Assembly: GCA_902571975.1 (NCBI GenBank)
Contig: CACGED010000008.1
Coordinates: forward strand, 1-48,780
Source of the DNA: an uncultured Pelagibacteraceae bacterium
GTDB taxonomy: Bacteria > Pseudomonadota > Alphaproteobacteria > Pelagibacterales > Pelagibacteraceae
Length of the DNA stretch: 48,780 nt
Direction: 5' to 3'
The notes under the pieces were generated by a model. The model made no database searches and was not told where the DNA came from. It saw only the letters and a list, made by a program, of their open reading frames with translations. Within the stretch, counting starts at the first letter, position 1. The number at the start of each line of letters is the position of its first letter. A program made the position numbers and the translations under genes. Positions 1 to 11,025 of the stretch are shown here, one piece after another.

Positions 1-1693
1 AATCCAAAAAGAATTAGGTGAAATTGAAGATGGCAAGGATGAAACTACTAACTTAAAAAAATCAATTCAAAAAGCTAAAATGCCAAAAGAAGTTGAGAAG
101 AAGTGTATGTCAGAGCTTAAGAAATTAAAAAATATGAGTCCTATGTCTGCAGAAGCAACAGTTGTTAGAAATTATTTAGATTGGATGATTGATCTTCCAT
201 GGTTTAAAAAAGATGATGTAGATATCGATTTGAATAAAGGTCTTAAAATTTTAGATGAAGATCATTTTGGTTTAGAAAAAGTAAAAGAGAGAATTATTGA
301 GTTTCTAGCCGTTCAGAAAAGAATGGAAAAAATTAAAGGACCAATTTTATGTTTAGTTGGACCCCCAGGAGTTGGAAAAACATCACTTGGAAAATCTATA
401 GCTAAAGCTACTAACAGACAGTTTATTAGAATGTCGTTAGGAGGTGTAAGAGATGAGGCTGAAATAAGAGGTCATAGAAGAACATACATTGGATCTTTAC
501 CAGGAAAGATAATTCAAATGATGAAGAAAGCTGGTACAAAAAATCCTTTATTTTTATTAGATGAAGTAGATAAAATCGGAAACGACTATAGAGGAGATCC
601 ATCATCAGCTTTGCTAGAAGCATTAGACCCTGAACAGAATACAGCTTTTAATGATCACTATTTAGAAGTTGATTATGATTTGTCTGATGTAATGTTTGTA
701 ACAACAGCAAATACTTTAAATATTTTACCACCACTTCTTGATAGAATGGAAGTTATAAGAATTCCTGGGTATACAGAAGATGAGAAGATAAATATTGCAA
801 ATAAGTATCTGTTACCCAAACAAGTAAAAGAAAATGGTGTAAAAGAGGGTGAACTAAATTTAGAAGATGGGACAATAAAAGAGATAATTAGAAGTTATAC
901 AAGGGAGTCTGGTGTTAGAAATTTAGAAAGAGAAATTTCTAAAGTAACAAGAAAAGTTGTTAAGAAAGTAGTAAGTGGTGAAGTTGAAAAGGTTCAAGTA
1001 AACGATAAAAATATTCCAGACTTTTTAGGAATTAAAAAATTCAAATTTGGTGAAGTAGAAGATAAAGACAAAACTGGAATAGTAATAGGACTAGCGTGGA
1101 CCGAGGTAGGAGGAGAAATTCTTAAAATCGAGACTGTTAATATGCCAGGCAAAGGTAGAATGCAAATAACAGGCAAACTGGGTGATGTCATGCAAGAGTC
1201 AGTTAAAGCTGCAAAATCATATGTCAGATCAAAAAGTTTGGAATATGGTATAATTCCACCTTTTTTTGAAAAAAAAGATTTTCATATCCATGTCCCTGAA
1301 GGAGCTACACCTAAAGACGGACCATCAGCTGGTATAGCAATGGTTACATCCATAGTGTCATCAATCACAAATATTCCTGTGAATAGAGAGATTGCTATGA
1401 CAGGTGAAGTAACAATTACAGGACAAGTTTTACAAATTGGTGGTTTAAAAGAAAAATTATTAGCTGCACACAGAGCAGGGGTTAAAAAAGTATTAATACC
1501 CAAAGAAAACGAAAAAGACTTAGCAGACATTCCAAAAAAGGTAAGAGAAGACATTAAAATCATTCCAGTAGAAACAGCAGATGAAGTGCTTAAAATTGCC
1601 CTTACAAAAGAGCTAAAACCTGTAGAATGGACTGAAGTTGATAAAATATCTGAGGGTAAAAAGGACGATAAATCTCAAGCTAGTATTCAGTAA
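1..1693 (+). CDS. lon: ATP-dependent protease Lon, 3' part (5' end outside window)
   Basis: Lon is a cytoplasmic AAA+ serine protease that degrades misfolded and regulatory proteins. The reading frame is open from base 2, so about 563 C-terminal residues are visible; the N-terminal substrate-binding domain (roughly 230 residues) lies to the left of the window. The Walker A motif GPPGVGKT is at bases 359-382, followed by Walker B FLLDEVDK. In the protease domain the catalytic Ser sits in PKDGPSAG (Ser codon 1324-1326) and the catalytic Lys in GGLKEKLL (codon 1448-1450). Similarity to the family is continuous through the C terminus and ends in an acidic/basic tail. There is no sign of a frameshift. 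Identity is certain; the true start cannot be seen. Confidence 0.97.
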   Translation, partial: IQKELGEIEDGKDETTNLKKSIQKAKMPKEVEKKCMSELKKLKNMSPMSAEATVVRNYLDWMIDLPWFKKDDVDIDLNKGLKILDEDHFGLEKVKERIIEFLAVQKRMEKIKGPILCLVGPPGVGKTSLGKSIAKATNRQFIRMSLGGVRDEAEIRGHRRTYIGSLPGKIIQMMKKAGTKNPLFLLDEVDKIGNDYRGDPSSALLEALDPEQNTAFNDHYLEVDYDLSDVMFVTTANTLNILPPLLDRMEVIRIPGYTEDEKINIANKYLLPKQVKENGVKEGELNLEDGTIKEIIRSYTRESGVRNLEREISKVTRKVVKKVVSGEVEKVQVNDKNIPDFLGIKKFKFGEVEDKDKTGIVIGLAWTEVGGEILKIETVNMPGKGRMQITGKLGDVMQESVKAAKSYVRSKSLEYGIIPPFFEKKDFHIHVPEGATPKDGPSAGIAMVTSIVSSITNIPVNREIAMTGEVTITGQVLQIGGLKEKLLAAHRAGVKKVLIPKENEKDLADIPKKVREDIKIIPVETADEVLKIALTKELKPVEWTEVDKISEGKKDDKSQASIQ

Positions 1694-1700
1694 TAAACAA

Positions 1701-1727
1701 TTTACTTTATTAATCCGTTGATGTAAT
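1701..1727 (+). promoter_or_regulatory. Possible promoter for the tRNA-Val/tRNA-Asp pair
   Basis: TGTAAT at 1722-1727 resembles a -10 box, and TTTACT at 1701-1706 resembles a -35 box. The spacer is only 15 bases, which is short. The expected start would fall just before tRNA-Val at 1742. This is judged by eye in an AT-rich background, so it is weak. Confidence 0.3.
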
Positions 1728-1741
1728 AGTACCAAGATTTT

Positions 1742-1817
1742 GGGTGGTTAGCTCAGTTGGTAGAGCATCTCGTTTACACCGAGGGGGTCAAAGGTTCGAG
1801 TCCTTTACTACCCACCA
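1742..1817 (+). tRNA. tRNA-Val (anticodon TAC)
   Basis: A 76-base cloverleaf. The acceptor arm GGGTGGT pairs with ACTACCC (1807-1813, one G-T pair), then discriminator A and an encoded CCA at 1815-1817. The anticodon stem CTCG/CGAG encloses the loop TTTACAC, giving anticodon TAC (Val). The T arm carries GGTTCGAGTCC. It lies 48 bases after lon and 11 bases before tRNA-Asp, so the two are probably one transcript. TAC can read all GTN codons with a modified U34. Confidence 0.96.
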
Positions 1818-1828
1818 TTTACACCTGT

Positions 1829-1905
1829 GGGGGTGTAGCTCAGTTGGTTAGAGCACCTGCCTGTCACGCAGGGGGCCGAGGGTTCGAGTCCCTTCACTCC
1901 CGCCA
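1829..1905 (+). tRNA. tRNA-Asp (anticodon GTC)
   Basis: A 77-base cloverleaf. The acceptor arm GGGGGTG (1829-1835) pairs with CACTCCC (1895-1901, one G-T pair), then discriminator G and an encoded CCA at 1903-1905. The anticodon stem CCTGC/GCAGG encloses CTGTCAC, giving anticodon GTC (Asp). No hairpin terminator is visible between this tRNA and nuoA, so read-through into the nuo operon is possible. Confidence 0.96.
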
Positions 1906-1933
1906 TAATTCGAGTAAAACTAGGCATAAAAAT

Positions 1934-1964
1934 GTGACATATCTTCACTTTTAGTTGATATAAT
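1934..1964 (+). promoter_or_regulatory. Candidate promoter of the nuo operon
   Basis: A perfect TATAAT lies at 1959-1964. GTGACA at 1934-1939 differs from TTGACA at one position, but the spacer is 19 bases, longer than ideal. The predicted start near 1971 would leave a leader of about 14 bases carrying AGGAA (1976-1980) before the nuoA ATG at 1985. The -10 box is convincing; the -35 is less so. Confidence 0.5.
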
Positions 1965-1984
1965 AGTTGTTACATAGGAATCAA

Positions 1985-2353
1985 ATGCTTGCGGAATTTT
2001 TAAAAGATTATCTACCAATAATATTATTTTTGATAATAGCTTTAGGCTTGAGTCTTGCTTTTGTAGCAATTAATTATATTGCTGCTCCAAGCAAACCTGA
2101 TCCTGAGAAACTTTCAGCCTATGAATGTGGGTTTGAACCTTTCAATGACTCAAGGATGGAATTTGATGTGAGGTTTTATTTGGTTGCAATATTATTTATA
2201 ATTTTTGATCTAGAAATTGCATTTTTATTCCCATGGGCGATCTCACTGGGTGAAATTGGTTTACACGGTTTCTGCTCTATGATGTTATTTTTATTTATTT
2301 TAACTGTTGGATTTATTTATGAGTGGAAAAAAGGTGCTTTAGATTGGGAATAA
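1985..2353 (+). CDS. nuoA: NADH-quinone oxidoreductase subunit A
   Basis: A small membrane subunit of proton-pumping complex I, at the junction of the membrane arm and the Q-binding module. The 122 residues form three membrane helices (about 8-32, 62-84, 90-113) with the family motif YECGFEP in the first loop and [11 protein letters not shown] in helix 2. I chose ATG 1985 because AGGAA lies just upstream and the product then starts MLAEFLKDY like relatives; an upstream TTG at 1967 would add six residues with no conserved match. It is the first gene of the nuo operon and ends one base before nuoB. Confidence 0.96.
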   Translation: MLAEFLKDYLPIILFLIIALGLSLAFVAINYIAAPSKPDPEKLSAYECGFEPFNDSRMEFDVRFYLVAILFIIFDLEIAFLFPWAISLGEIGLHGFCSMMLFLFILTVGFIYEWKKGALDWE

Positions 2354-2354
2354 T

Positions 2355-2876
2355 ATGAATTTACAAGACAGAAAAAAAGATATTCCAGATGAGTTTAAAC
2401 AGTTAGCACAAGACTTTAGTGATAACGGTTTTATAACAACATCACTAGACAATCTTGTTAATTGGGCAAGAACTGGTTCATTGCATTGGATGACGTTCGG
2501 ACTAGCTTGTTGTGCTGTTGAAATGATGCAAACATCTATGCCAAGATATGATCTTGAAAGATTTGGTGCAGCACCGAGAGCATCGCCACGTCAATCAGAT
2601 GTCATGATAGTAGCAGGTACGCTAACAAATAAAATGGCTCCTGCATTAAGAAAAGTCTACGACCAGATGCCTGAACCTAGATATGTAATATCTATGGGAA
2701 GTTGTGCAAATGGTGGAGGATATTATCATTATTCATATTCTGTAGTGAGAGGATGCGATCGAGTGGTACCAGTTGATGTATATGTCCCTGGATGCCCTCC
2801 CTCAGCTGAAGCTCTACTTTATGGAATCTTACAGTTACAGAAAAAAATTAGAAATAAAGGTTCTTTAGAAAGATAA
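2355..2876 (+). CDS. nuoB: NADH-quinone oxidoreductase subunit B (N2 cluster)
   Basis: A peripheral subunit that carries the terminal [4Fe-4S] cluster N2, the electron donor to quinone. In the 173 residues the four ligands are visible: the tandem Cys52-Cys53 in [10 protein letters not shown], Cys117 in MGSCANGGG and Cys147 in VPGCPPS. The length and motif spacing are normal for the family. It starts one base after nuoA and is followed two bases later by nuoC. Confidence 0.98.
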   Translation: MNLQDRKKDIPDEFKQLAQDFSDNGFITTSLDNLVNWARTGSLHWMTFGLACCAVEMMQTSMPRYDLERFGAAPRASPRQSDVMIVAGTLTNKMAPALRKVYDQMPEPRYVISMGSCANGGGYYHYSYSVVRGCDRVVPVDVYVPGCPPSAEALLYGILQLQKKIRNKGSLER

Positions 2877-2878
2877 TA

Positions 2879-3469
2879 ATGAAAAATCTTGAGGACTTGG
2901 AAAAGTTTATAAATTCCGAATTAACATCTAAAATAAATAATTCATTAATAAAGCATGAAACTATTTATATAAACATAGATCATGATGAATTGGTCGATGT
3001 TATTTCTTTTTTGAAGACCAATAAAGAAACTAAATTTAGGCAATTAATTGAAATTACAGCTGTAGATTACCCTGAAAATGAAAATAGATTTAAGATGGTT
3101 TATTTATTATTAAGTCATGAATATAATCAAAGAATTATTATTGATTATTCAATAAAAGAAAATGGCGTAATTTCCTCATTAACTTCTATATTTCCCGCTG
3201 CAAATTGGATGGAAAGAGAAGTATTCGATATGTATGGGTTAAACTTTAAAAATCATCCTGACTTAAGAAGAATTTTAACCGATTATGGCTTTGAGGGGCA
3301 TCCTTTAAGAAAAGATTTTCCTCTTACTGGTCATAATGAGGTTCGTTATAGCGAAGAACAAAAAAAAGTGATCTATGAACCTGTAAAATTAGAGCAAAAT
3401 TATAGAAATTTTGATTATGAAAGTCCTTGGGAAGGAACAAAATATATTAAAGAAATTAAAAAAAGCTAA
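2879..3469 (+). CDS. nuoC: NADH-quinone oxidoreductase subunit C
   Basis: A peripheral-arm subunit (30-kDa homologue) that packs against NuoD. The 196 residues include the family signature region around ERE-FDMYGL followed by [23 protein letters not shown] near residues 122-150. It is a separate gene rather than a nuoCD fusion, as usual in alphaproteobacteria. Its stop TAA shares one base with the nuoD start (TAATG at 3467-3471), so translation is probably coupled. Confidence 0.96.
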   Translation: MKNLEDLEKFINSELTSKINNSLIKHETIYINIDHDELVDVISFLKTNKETKFRQLIEITAVDYPENENRFKMVYLLLSHEYNQRIIIDYSIKENGVISSLTSIFPAANWMEREVFDMYGLNFKNHPDLRRILTDYGFEGHPLRKDFPLTGHNEVRYSEEQKKVIYEPVKLEQNYRNFDYESPWEGTKYIKEIKKS

Positions 3470-4644
3470 TGGCAAAAGAAAAAAAAACACTAAATTTAAA
3501 TTTTGGACCACAACATCCTGCAGCACATGGAGTTTTAAGATTAATACTTCAATTAGATGGAGAAGTTGTTGAAAAAGCTGATCCTCATATAGGGTTATTG
3601 CACCGAGGTACTGAAAAGTTAATAGAAAACAAAACCTATATCCAAGCAGTTCCTTATTTTGATCGTTTGGATTATGTAGCACCGATGAATCAGGAACATG
3701 CATTCGCTTTAGCTATAGAAAAAATTTTAAAAATCGAAGTTCCTTCTAGAGCGAAATATATAAGAGTAATTTTCTGTGAAATAGGTCGAATATTAAGTCA
3801 CATATTGAATGTAACTACTCAAGCAATGGATGTTGGGGCGTTAACACCAACTTTATGGGGATTTGAGGAACGAGAAAAATTAATGGGATTTTATGAGAGG
3901 GTATCCGGATCAAGGTTGCACGCTAATTATTTTAGAGCTGGTGGAGTACATAAAGATCTTCCTAGTGGACTTGAAAATGATATTGATGAATTTTGTGAAA
4001 AATTTCCAAAGATTATTGATGATTTAGAAACTTTACTTACCGATAACAGAATATTTAAACAGAGAAATGTAGATATAGGAATTGTATCCAAACAAGATGC
4101 GCTAGATTATTCTTTTTCAGGAGTAATGTTAAGAGGTTCTGGTGTAGCTTGGGATTTAAGAAGAAGTCAACCTTATGATTGTTACGACGATTTAGAATTT
4201 AAAATTCCTATAGGAAAAAATGGAGATTGTTATGATAGATATCTTTGCAGAATTGAAGAAATGAGAGAAAGCGTGAAAATTATTAATCAGTGTTTAAAAA
4301 ATATTCCAAAAGGACCAATTAAAACAGAAGATGGAAAAATTTCTCCTCCACCAAAAAAGGAACTTAAAGAGTCTATGGAGGCTCTAATCCATCATTTTAA
4401 GTTATTTACAGAAGGATATAGGGTTGAAAAAGATGAGATATATACAGCAGTTGAGGCACCAAAAGGAGAATTTGGCGTCTATCTAATTTCAGATGGCTCA
4501 AGCAAACCATACAAATGCAAAATCAGAGCTCCTGGATTTACCCATCTTCAAGCTATGGATTACTTAATAAAAGGACATATGCTTGCTGATGTACCTGCTG
4601 TATTGGGTTCAATGGATATTGTTTTTGGAGAGGTTGATAGATGA
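3469..4644 (+). CDS. nuoD: NADH-quinone oxidoreductase subunit D (49-kDa homologue)
   Basis: Forms the quinone-binding pocket together with NuoB. The 391 residues begin with the conserved [14 protein letters not shown] (about 12-25), which includes the His of the Q site, then [12 protein letters not shown] and [11 protein letters not shown]. The C terminus ends [13 protein letters not shown], typical of the family. Length is normal. It overlaps nuoC by one base and nuoE by four. Confidence 0.98.
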   Translation: MAKEKKTLNLNFGPQHPAAHGVLRLILQLDGEVVEKADPHIGLLHRGTEKLIENKTYIQAVPYFDRLDYVAPMNQEHAFALAIEKILKIEVPSRAKYIRVIFCEIGRILSHILNVTTQAMDVGALTPTLWGFEEREKLMGFYERVSGSRLHANYFRAGGVHKDLPSGLENDIDEFCEKFPKIIDDLETLLTDNRIFKQRNVDIGIVSKQDALDYSFSGVMLRGSGVAWDLRRSQPYDCYDDLEFKIPIGKNGDCYDRYLCRIEEMRESVKIINQCLKNIPKGPIKTEDGKISPPPKKELKESMEALIHHFKLFTEGYRVEKDEIYTAVEAPKGEFGVYLISDGSSKPYKCKIRAPGFTHLQAMDYLIKGHMLADVPAVLGSMDIVFGEVDR

Positions 4645-5249
4645 GTATAAAAAAAATTCACAAAGAACAGCCTGAAACTTTTAAATTTAATGATAAAAGT
4701 ATGGAGGCTGCAAATAAAATAGTTTCTAATTATCCCGACGGGAAACAACAGAGCGCAGTTATGGCTTTGCTATATATAGCTCAAAGGCAAAATGACAATT
4801 GGATACCGTTACAAGCAATGAAATACATAGCTAAATTTTTAGAGATGCCTTATATAAAAGTTTACGAAGTGGCAACTTTTTATTCGATGTATAATCTGTC
4901 ACCAGTAGGTAAATATTTTTTCCAAATTTGTACTACAACGCCTTGTATGCTTAGAGGAGCTTATGATTTAGTAAAAGTTTGTAAAAATAAAATATCTGAA
5001 AAAGAAAATGTATTATCTGAAGATGGAAAAATTTCTTGGATGGAAGTTGAATGTTTGGGTGCATGTGTTAACTCACCAATGATGCAAGTTAATGAAGATT
5101 ATTATGAAGATTTGAATGATAAAAAACTTGAAGAAATAATTGAGACGATATACCAAAATAAAATCCCAAAACCAGGATCTTATTCTGGAAGAATAAATGC
5201 AGAACCAGTTAACAATAGAAAAACTTTATTAGGAAACAAAAATGCTTAA
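4641..5249 (+). CDS. nuoE: NADH-quinone oxidoreductase subunit E (N1a cluster)
   Basis: The 24-kDa homologue in the NADH-dehydrogenase module. In 202 residues the four ligands of the [2Fe-2S] cluster N1a are visible: Cys97 and Cys102 (CTTTPC) and Cys138 and Cys142 (CLGAC). The thioredoxin-like fold region follows an N-terminal helical part. The ATG overlaps the nuoD end by four bases (ATGA), and the gene overlaps nuoF by eight bases. Confidence 0.97.
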   Translation: MSIKKIHKEQPETFKFNDKSMEAANKIVSNYPDGKQQSAVMALLYIAQRQNDNWIPLQAMKYIAKFLEMPYIKVYEVATFYSMYNLSPVGKYFFQICTTTPCMLRGAYDLVKVCKNKISEKENVLSEDGKISWMEVECLGACVNSPMMQVNEDYYEDLNDKKLEEIIETIYQNKIPKPGSYSGRINAEPVNNRKTLLGNKNA

Positions 5250-6573
5250 AGACGAAGATAGAATATTTCAAAATTTATACAATGATAGTGGTGCTGATAT
5301 AGAATCTGCTAAATTAAGAAATGATTGGAATGGAACAAAAGATATTTTAGAAAAAGGAAGAGAGTGGATAATCAATGAAGTTAAATCTTCTGAGCTTAGA
5401 GGACGTGGTGGAGCTGGTTTTCCAACTGGTCTAAAATGGTCATTTGCACCTAAAGAAGTAGGATCTAGACCACACTATCTAGTTATCAATGCTGATGAGT
5501 CTGAGCCTGGAACATGCAAAGATAGAGATATATTAAGATTTGAACCTCACAAATTAATAGAAGGATGCTTAATTGCTTCTTACGCAGTAAATGCCCATAA
5601 ATGTTATATTTATATTAGAGGTGAATATTTTAATGAAGGGCAAAAACTACAAACTGCAATCGATGAGGCTTATAAAAATAATTTAATTGGTAAAAATGCT
5701 TTAAATTCAGGATGGGATTTAGACATTTATATTCATTATGGCGCTGGTGCTTACATTTGTGGTGAAGAAACAGCCCTATTGGAGAGTTTGGAAGGAAAAA
5801 AAGGACAACCAAGATTAAAGCCACCATTTCCTGCATTAATTGGATTATATGGATGTCCCACTATAATTAATAATGTTGAAACTGTTGCAGCTGTCCCTAC
5901 AATTCTAAGAAGAGGTGCAAAATGGTTTAGTTCACTTGGAAGACCTAAAAATACTGGAACAAAAATTTACTGTATTTCTGGAAATGTCAATAACCCATGT
6001 AATGTAGAGGAAGAAATGGGAATTCCACTTAAAGAATTAATTGAAACCCATGCTGGAGGTGTAGTTGGTGGATGGGACAATCTCAAAGCAGTAATACCTG
6101 GTGGTTCTTCAATGCCAATGTTACCTAAAGAAATTTGTGACAATATGAAAATGGATTTTGATGCTTGTGTTGAAAATAAAACAGGACTAGGAACAGCTGG
6201 TATCGTTGTGATCAATAATGATCAAGATATTATTAAGTGTATGGCAAGAATAGCTAGATTTTATAAACATGAAAGTTGTGGTCAGTGTACTCCATGTAGG
6301 GAAGGATCTGGATGGATGTGGAGAATGTTGGAACGAATGGCAGCAGGTGAGGCAACTCCAGATGAAGTAGATATGCTCTTTGATGTAACAAAACAAATAG
6401 AAGGTCACACTATTTGTGCATTTGGCGAAGGTTCCTCTTGGCCAGTTCAAGGATTAATCAGACATTTTAAAGATGAAATACTTGAAAGAAATAAATTTGA
6501 CCCTGTTGTGAAAAAAAATAAAAATATTCCATACCTTGTTGATCAACATTTGTTAGAAAAGGAAAATGCCTAA
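5242..6573 (+). CDS. nuoF: NADH-quinone oxidoreductase subunit F (FMN and NADH site, N3 cluster)
   Basis: The 51-kDa homologue; it oxidises NADH through FMN. The 443 residues contain the glycine-rich nucleotide loop [10 protein letters not shown] (54-63), the FMN-site stretch [13 protein letters not shown] (83-95), [11 protein letters not shown] (169-179), and the N3 ligands Cys346, Cys349, Cys352 and Cys392. The start overlaps nuoE by eight bases, and the end overlaps nuoG by eight, so the E-F-G module is tightly coupled. Confidence 0.98.
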   Translation: MLKDEDRIFQNLYNDSGADIESAKLRNDWNGTKDILEKGREWIINEVKSSELRGRGGAGFPTGLKWSFAPKEVGSRPHYLVINADESEPGTCKDRDILRFEPHKLIEGCLIASYAVNAHKCYIYIRGEYFNEGQKLQTAIDEAYKNNLIGKNALNSGWDLDIYIHYGAGAYICGEETALLESLEGKKGQPRLKPPFPALIGLYGCPTIINNVETVAAVPTILRRGAKWFSSLGRPKNTGTKIYCISGNVNNPCNVEEEMGIPLKELIETHAGGVVGGWDNLKAVIPGGSSMPMLPKEICDNMKMDFDACVENKTGLGTAGIVVINNDQDIIKCMARIARFYKHESCGQCTPCREGSGWMWRMLERMAAGEATPDEVDMLFDVTKQIEGHTICAFGEGSSWPVQGLIRHFKDEILERNKFDPVVKKNKNIPYLVDQHLLEKENA

Positions 6574-8593
6574 ATTAAAAGTAAACGATATTGATATCGA
6601 AGTTGAAGATGGTCTTACTGTACTCCAAGCTTGTGAACAAGCTGGAGCTGAAATACCAAGATTTTGTTATCATGAGAAACTTTCCATAGCTGGAAATTGT
6701 CGTATGTGTTTGGTCGAAATGGAAAAATCACCAAAACCTATAGCTTCATGCGCAATGCCTGCAGCCGAAGGAATGGTTATTAAAACAAATACAGAAAAAG
6801 TTGAAAAAGCAAGAAAAGGCGTGATGGAGTTTTTACTGGCTAACCATCCTTTGGATTGTCCTGTTTGTGATCAAGGTGGTGAGTGTGATTTACAGGATCA
6901 ATCTATGTTTTATGGAATTGATAAATCAAGATTTAAAGAAAATAAAAGATATGTACCTGAAAAATATATGGGACCATTAATAAAAACCCAAATGACAAGA
7001 TGTATTCATTGTACTAGATGTATAAGATTTGCCACAGAAGTAGCAGGTGTACCCGAGTTAGGTGCAATTGGCCGAGGAGAAAACATGGAAATCACAACTT
7101 ATTTGGAGAAATCAATGGAGTCCGAAATGTCAGCAAATGTAATAGACTTGTGTCCTGTAGGCGCCTTAACTTCTAAACCTTATGTTTTTGAGGCTAGACC
7201 ATGGGAACTAAAAAAAACAGAAACTATCGATGTAATGGATGCCATTGGGTCAAACATTAGAGTGGATACTTATGATTGGGAAGTAAAAAGAGTTTTACCA
7301 AGAATTAATGAGGAAATTAATGAGGAATGGATTTCTGATAAAACAAGATATGCATGCGATGGTTTAAAAAATCAAAGATTAGACACACCATTTATAAAAA
7401 ATAATGGAAACTTTGAAGAAATAAGTTGGCCAGATGCATACAAAAAAATAAAAGAAAAAATTTCAACAACATCACCCGACAAAATAGTTGGTTTAACTGG
7501 TGACATGACAAACATGGAAACTATGTTTGCTGTTAAAAACCTATTTCAAAAAACATTAAATTCTAGTTATTTAGATTCTAGAGCTAAACATACTTACATA
7601 AATTTTGAAAACAGAAATAATTATTTGTTTAATTCTAGCATAGAAGGTATTGAAGAAAGTGATCTTATATTACTAATAGGCACAAACCCAAGATTTGAGG
7701 CAACTATATTAAACTCAAGAATAAGAAAAACTTATTTAAAAAATAAAACTGAAATATTTTCTTTAGAGGATGTGGGTGATTTAACTTATCCTTATAAAGT
7801 TTTAGAAAATAATTCAAAAGTAATTGATAAAATAATCAAAAATGAACACAATCTCTCAAACAAAATTGCCAGTGCAGAAAAACCTATAATTATCTTAGGT
7901 CAATCAATATTAAATAGTAACAATGGCGCATACATATTTGAAGAGTTAAAAAGGTATTTAACTAGTATTAATAAAATTGATAATAATTGGAATGCACTGA
8001 ATATTTTATCAACCGATGCATCAGCCGTTGGTTCTTATGATTTAGGTATTTTTTCATCAAATAATGGAAGTAATAAAACTCTAAAAAAAATTGAGGATGG
8101 TGACACAAAAGTTATTTTTTTATTAGGTCAAGATAACCTCAAAATTAAAAAAAATAATGAATTTATAATTTATATTGGAAGTCATGGTGATAATGGTGCA
8201 GATATGGCAGATCTTATATTGCCTGGAGCTGCATATACTGAACAAGATGGATATTTCACTAACTTAGAGGGAAAGCTTCAAAAAGCATATAAAGCTTCTT
8301 ATCCTCCAGGAGAAGCTAAAGAAGATTGGCAAATAATTAATGAATTATCTTCTTCTATCCAAGGAAATCTTCTATTTAGTAATAAAGATGAACTACTAAA
8401 AAATATGCACAACCATTTAAATAATGAAAATATTAAAAATTTTGAAGTTCCTAATTATAATTTGAAAGATGAAAAAATATTAGTTGAAGATATTGATTAT
8501 TACTATTCTAATACCATTGCTCGTGCATCCAAAACAATGTCAGAGTGTAGATATGCTAGAGCTAATTTGAAAAAAACTGGAACTGAGGGTTAA
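6566..8593 (+). CDS. nuoG: NADH-quinone oxidoreductase subunit G (75-kDa homologue)
   Basis: Carries electrons from N3 toward the Q module. In 675 residues all ligand sets are visible: N1b Cys34, Cys45, Cys48, Cys62; N5 His94, Cys98, Cys101, Cys107; N4 Cys146, Cys149, Cys152, Cys196. I see no extra N7 cluster motif, in line with the mitochondrial/alphaproteobacterial type. The C-terminal molybdopterin-oxidoreductase-like half (about 220 onward) is much less conserved and very Asn/Lys-rich here, but [18 protein letters not shown] is recognisable near residues 552-569. It shares one base with nuoH. Confidence 0.97.
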   Translation: MPKLKVNDIDIEVEDGLTVLQACEQAGAEIPRFCYHEKLSIAGNCRMCLVEMEKSPKPIASCAMPAAEGMVIKTNTEKVEKARKGVMEFLLANHPLDCPVCDQGGECDLQDQSMFYGIDKSRFKENKRYVPEKYMGPLIKTQMTRCIHCTRCIRFATEVAGVPELGAIGRGENMEITTYLEKSMESEMSANVIDLCPVGALTSKPYVFEARPWELKKTETIDVMDAIGSNIRVDTYDWEVKRVLPRINEEINEEWISDKTRYACDGLKNQRLDTPFIKNNGNFEEISWPDAYKKIKEKISTTSPDKIVGLTGDMTNMETMFAVKNLFQKTLNSSYLDSRAKHTYINFENRNNYLFNSSIEGIEESDLILLIGTNPRFEATILNSRIRKTYLKNKTEIFSLEDVGDLTYPYKVLENNSKVIDKIIKNEHNLSNKIASAEKPIIILGQSILNSNNGAYIFEELKRYLTSINKIDNNWNALNILSTDASAVGSYDLGIFSSNNGSNKTLKKIEDGDTKVIFLLGQDNLKIKKNNEFIIYIGSHGDNGADMADLILPGAAYTEQDGYFTNLEGKLQKAYKASYPPGEAKEDWQIINELSSSIQGNLLFSNKDELLKNMHNHLNNENIKNFEVPNYNLKDEKILVEDIDYYYSNTIARASKTMSECRYARANLKKTGTEG

Positions 8594-9594
8594 TGGACTC
8601 TTATTTTTCAATATTATTTACTGAAGTTTATAAAATTTTATTTTTATTAGTACCTGTTTTAGTTTCTGTGGCAATGATAGTTTGGCTTGATAGAAGAGTT
8701 TGGGCCTTTGTTCAAAAAAGGAGAGGACCCAATGTTGTTGGCCCGTTCGGTTTATTTCAATCACTGGCAGATGCATTAAAATATATATTTAAAGAAATAA
8801 TAATACCTGCAAGTTCAAACAAACTTGTGTTTGTATTAGCTCCTGTTGTTACAATGACATTAGCATTAATATCATGGGCTGTAATTCCATTTGGAGAGGA
8901 TTTTGTTCTAGCTGACATCAATGTTGGTATTTTATATCTTTTTGCTGTTTCATCATTAGGTGTATATGGAATAATTATGGGTGGATGGGCATCCAATTCT
9001 AAATATCCTTTTTTAGGTGCAATCAGGTCTGCTGCGCAAATGGTTTCATACGAAGTTTCAATAGGAGTTATAATAATTAATGTTCTCTTATGTGTTGGAT
9101 CTTTAAACTTAAGTGACATCGTTATGGCACAACAAAATTTATGGTTTGTAATTCCTTTGTTTCCTATGTTTGTAATTTTTTTTATTTCTGCATTAGCAGA
9201 AACAAACCGTCCTCCATTTGATTTACCAGAAGCAGAAGCAGAATTGGTGGCAGGATATCAAACTGAATATTCAGGAATGATGTATGCTATGTTTTGGTTA
9301 GGAGAATACGCAAATATTCTGTTAATGTGTGCAATGGGAGCAGTTTTATTTTTGGGTGGCTGGTTATCTCCAATAGATATCTTCCCATTTAATGTTATTC
9401 CAGGTCCATTTTGGTTAATCTTTAAAATATTATTTTTATTTATTTTATTTGCGTTAGTTAAAGCAACCGTTCCAAGATACAGATATGACCAATTAATGAA
9501 GCTGGGTTGGAAAATATTTCTTCCATTTTCACTGTTTTATGTTGTTTTAACTTCGAGTTTTTTACTATATTTTGATTTACTACCAGGAAAATAA
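8593..9594 (+). CDS. nuoH: NADH-quinone oxidoreductase subunit H (ND1 homologue)
   Basis: A membrane subunit that completes the quinone channel. The 333 residues contain about eight hydrophobic helices, the motif [18 protein letters not shown] (38-56), and the conserved loop [18 protein letters not shown] (203-220), which is diagnostic of ND1/NuoH. Length is normal. It lies directly after nuoG (1-base overlap) and abuts nuoI without a gap. Confidence 0.98.
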   Translation: MDSYFSILFTEVYKILFLLVPVLVSVAMIVWLDRRVWAFVQKRRGPNVVGPFGLFQSLADALKYIFKEIIIPASSNKLVFVLAPVVTMTLALISWAVIPFGEDFVLADINVGILYLFAVSSLGVYGIIMGGWASNSKYPFLGAIRSAAQMVSYEVSIGVIIINVLLCVGSLNLSDIVMAQQNLWFVIPLFPMFVIFFISALAETNRPPFDLPEAEAELVAGYQTEYSGMMYAMFWLGEYANILLMCAMGAVLFLGGWLSPIDIFPFNVIPGPFWLIFKILFLFILFALVKATVPRYRYDQLMKLGWKIFLPFSLFYVVLTSSFLLYFDLLPGK

Positions 9595-10080
9595 ATGAAA
9601 ATTTCACGATTATTAAAAACTATATTCATGATTGATTTTGTGACTGGTTTATTAATTGCAATAAAAGAGACTTTTAAGGCAAAAAAGACAATCAATTATC
9701 CTTTTGAAAAGGGATCTTTAGGAACTAGGTCAAGAGGTGAGCATGCTCTTAGAAGATATCCTAACGGTGAAGAAAGATGCATAGCATGTAAGCTTTGTGA
9801 AGCCGTATGTCCAGCCCAAGCTATCACAATTGAGTCTAAGGAAAGAGATGATGGTAGTAGAAAAACAGTAAGATACGATATTGATATGCTTAAGTGTATA
9901 TACTGTGGTCTTTGTGAAGAGTCTTGCCCTGTAGATGCGATTGTTCAAGGTCCAAATTTTGAATTTGCAACAGAGTCTAGAGAAGAACTTTATTATACAA
10001 AAGAAAAACTTTTGGAAAATGGTGACAGATGGGAAAATGTTTTAGCTGCCAATATAAAGGCTGATAGTTCTCATAGATAA
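9595..10080 (+). CDS. nuoI: NADH-quinone oxidoreductase subunit I (N6a and N6b clusters)
   Basis: The TYKY homologue, an 8Fe ferredoxin that passes electrons to N2. In 161 residues two CxxCxxCxxxCP motifs are present: Cys62/65/68 with Cys72, and Cys101/104/107 with Cys111, the fourth Cys being exchanged between clusters as in two-cluster ferredoxins. The C terminus is charged and short. It starts immediately after nuoH. Confidence 0.98.
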   Translation: MKISRLLKTIFMIDFVTGLLIAIKETFKAKKTINYPFEKGSLGTRSRGEHALRRYPNGEERCIACKLCEAVCPAQAITIESKERDDGSRKTVRYDIDMLKCIYCGLCEESCPVDAIVQGPNFEFATESREELYYTKEKLLENGDRWENVLAANIKADSSHR

Positions 10081-10084
10081 TCTT

Positions 10085-10720
10085 ATGATTGCACATTCAG
10101 TTTTTTTTTATATTTTCTCATTAATAGCTATAATTTCTGCAGTTATGGTGACTGTTTCAAAAAATACAGTTCACTCAGTATTTTTTTTAATCCTAGATTT
10201 CATTAGCATATCTTGTTTGTTCATCATGATAGGTGCTGAATTTTTAGGGATGATTATGCTCATAGTTTATGTTGGTGCTGTCGCGGTTTTATTTTTATTT
10301 GTTGTGATGATGTTAAACGTAGCTGAACAAAAAGGTCAATGGTTTAGTTCACGATGGGATGGTGGAACCCATATCCCAATTGGTTTATTAGTTAGTTTAA
10401 TTATTTTCTTTGAACTTATAATTGTAATTGGAGGATGGAAATATAAACCTGATTTATTAAATAGCCTTTCTATAAATATATCTAATGAAATTACTAATAC
10501 CAGATCTATTGGAAATGTTTTATATACGGATTATATACTTCTATTTCAAATTTCAGGAATGATTTTGTTAGTTGCTATGATAGGAGCAATTGTTTTAACT
10601 TATAGAGAAAGAGCCGGAGTTAAAAGACAAAGTTATGTTAAGCAAATTTCTAGAGAAAGAGATGAAGGTGTTGATTTAGTTGAGGCTGAGAGAAATAAAG
10701 GGGTTAAAATAGATGCTTAG
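10085..10720 (+). CDS. nuoJ: NADH-quinone oxidoreductase subunit J (ND6 homologue)
   Basis: A membrane subunit with five predicted helices in the first about 175 residues. Family marks are the [14 protein letters not shown] segment and the [28 protein letters not shown] stretch (about 50-77), corresponding to the TM3 region with the pi-bulge. The last 35 residues form a hydrophilic charged tail. Total length is 211 residues. It begins four bases after nuoI and overlaps nuoK by eight bases. Confidence 0.96.
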   Translation: MIAHSVFFYIFSLIAIISAVMVTVSKNTVHSVFFLILDFISISCLFIMIGAEFLGMIMLIVYVGAVAVLFLFVVMMLNVAEQKGQWFSSRWDGGTHIPIGLLVSLIIFFELIIVIGGWKYKPDLLNSLSINISNEITNTRSIGNVLYTDYILLFQISGMILLVAMIGAIVLTYRERAGVKRQSYVKQISRERDEGVDLVEAERNKGVKIDA

Positions 10721-11024
10721 CATAGGTTTAGGACATTATTTAACATTAGCTGCAATTATATTTACTATTGGTGTTGTGGGTATTTTCCTTAATAGAAAAA
10801 ATGTAATAGTTATTTTAATGAGTATTGAGCTAATTTTACTAGCAGTAAACATAAACCTTGTTGCCTTTTCTATATTTATTAATGATTTAAGTGGGCAAAT
10901 ATTTACACTATTTATTTTAACAGTTGCAGCTGCTGAAGCTGCTATTGGATTAGCCATAATTGTAGTTTATTTTAGAAATTCAGACACAATAAGAGTTGAA
11001 GAGATTAAAAATTTAAAAGGATAA
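10713..11024 (+). CDS. nuoK: NADH-quinone oxidoreductase subunit K (ND4L homologue)
   Basis: A 103-residue protein of three membrane helices. The two buried glutamates important for proton transfer are placed as expected, one in [15 protein letters not shown] and one in [17 protein letters not shown]. Length equals that of relatives. It is embedded between nuoJ (8-base overlap) and nuoL (one base apart). Confidence 0.97.
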   Translation: MLSIGLGHYLTLAAIIFTIGVVGIFLNRKNVIVILMSIELILLAVNINLVAFSIFINDLSGQIFTLFILTVAAAEAAIGLAIIVVYFRNSDTIRVEEIKNLKG

Positions 11025-11025
11025 A

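Noticed and set aside
1757-1954. Open frame of 65 codons across both tRNA genes, including GGVAQLVRAPACHAGGRGFESLHSR
   Set aside because: It is the translation of tRNA-Val and tRNA-Asp. Such peptides are a well-known annotation artefact of tRNA genes.
1967-1984. TTG start for nuoA six codons upstream
   Set aside because: AGGAA (1976-1980) is placed for ATG 1985, and the added residues LHRNQ are not conserved.
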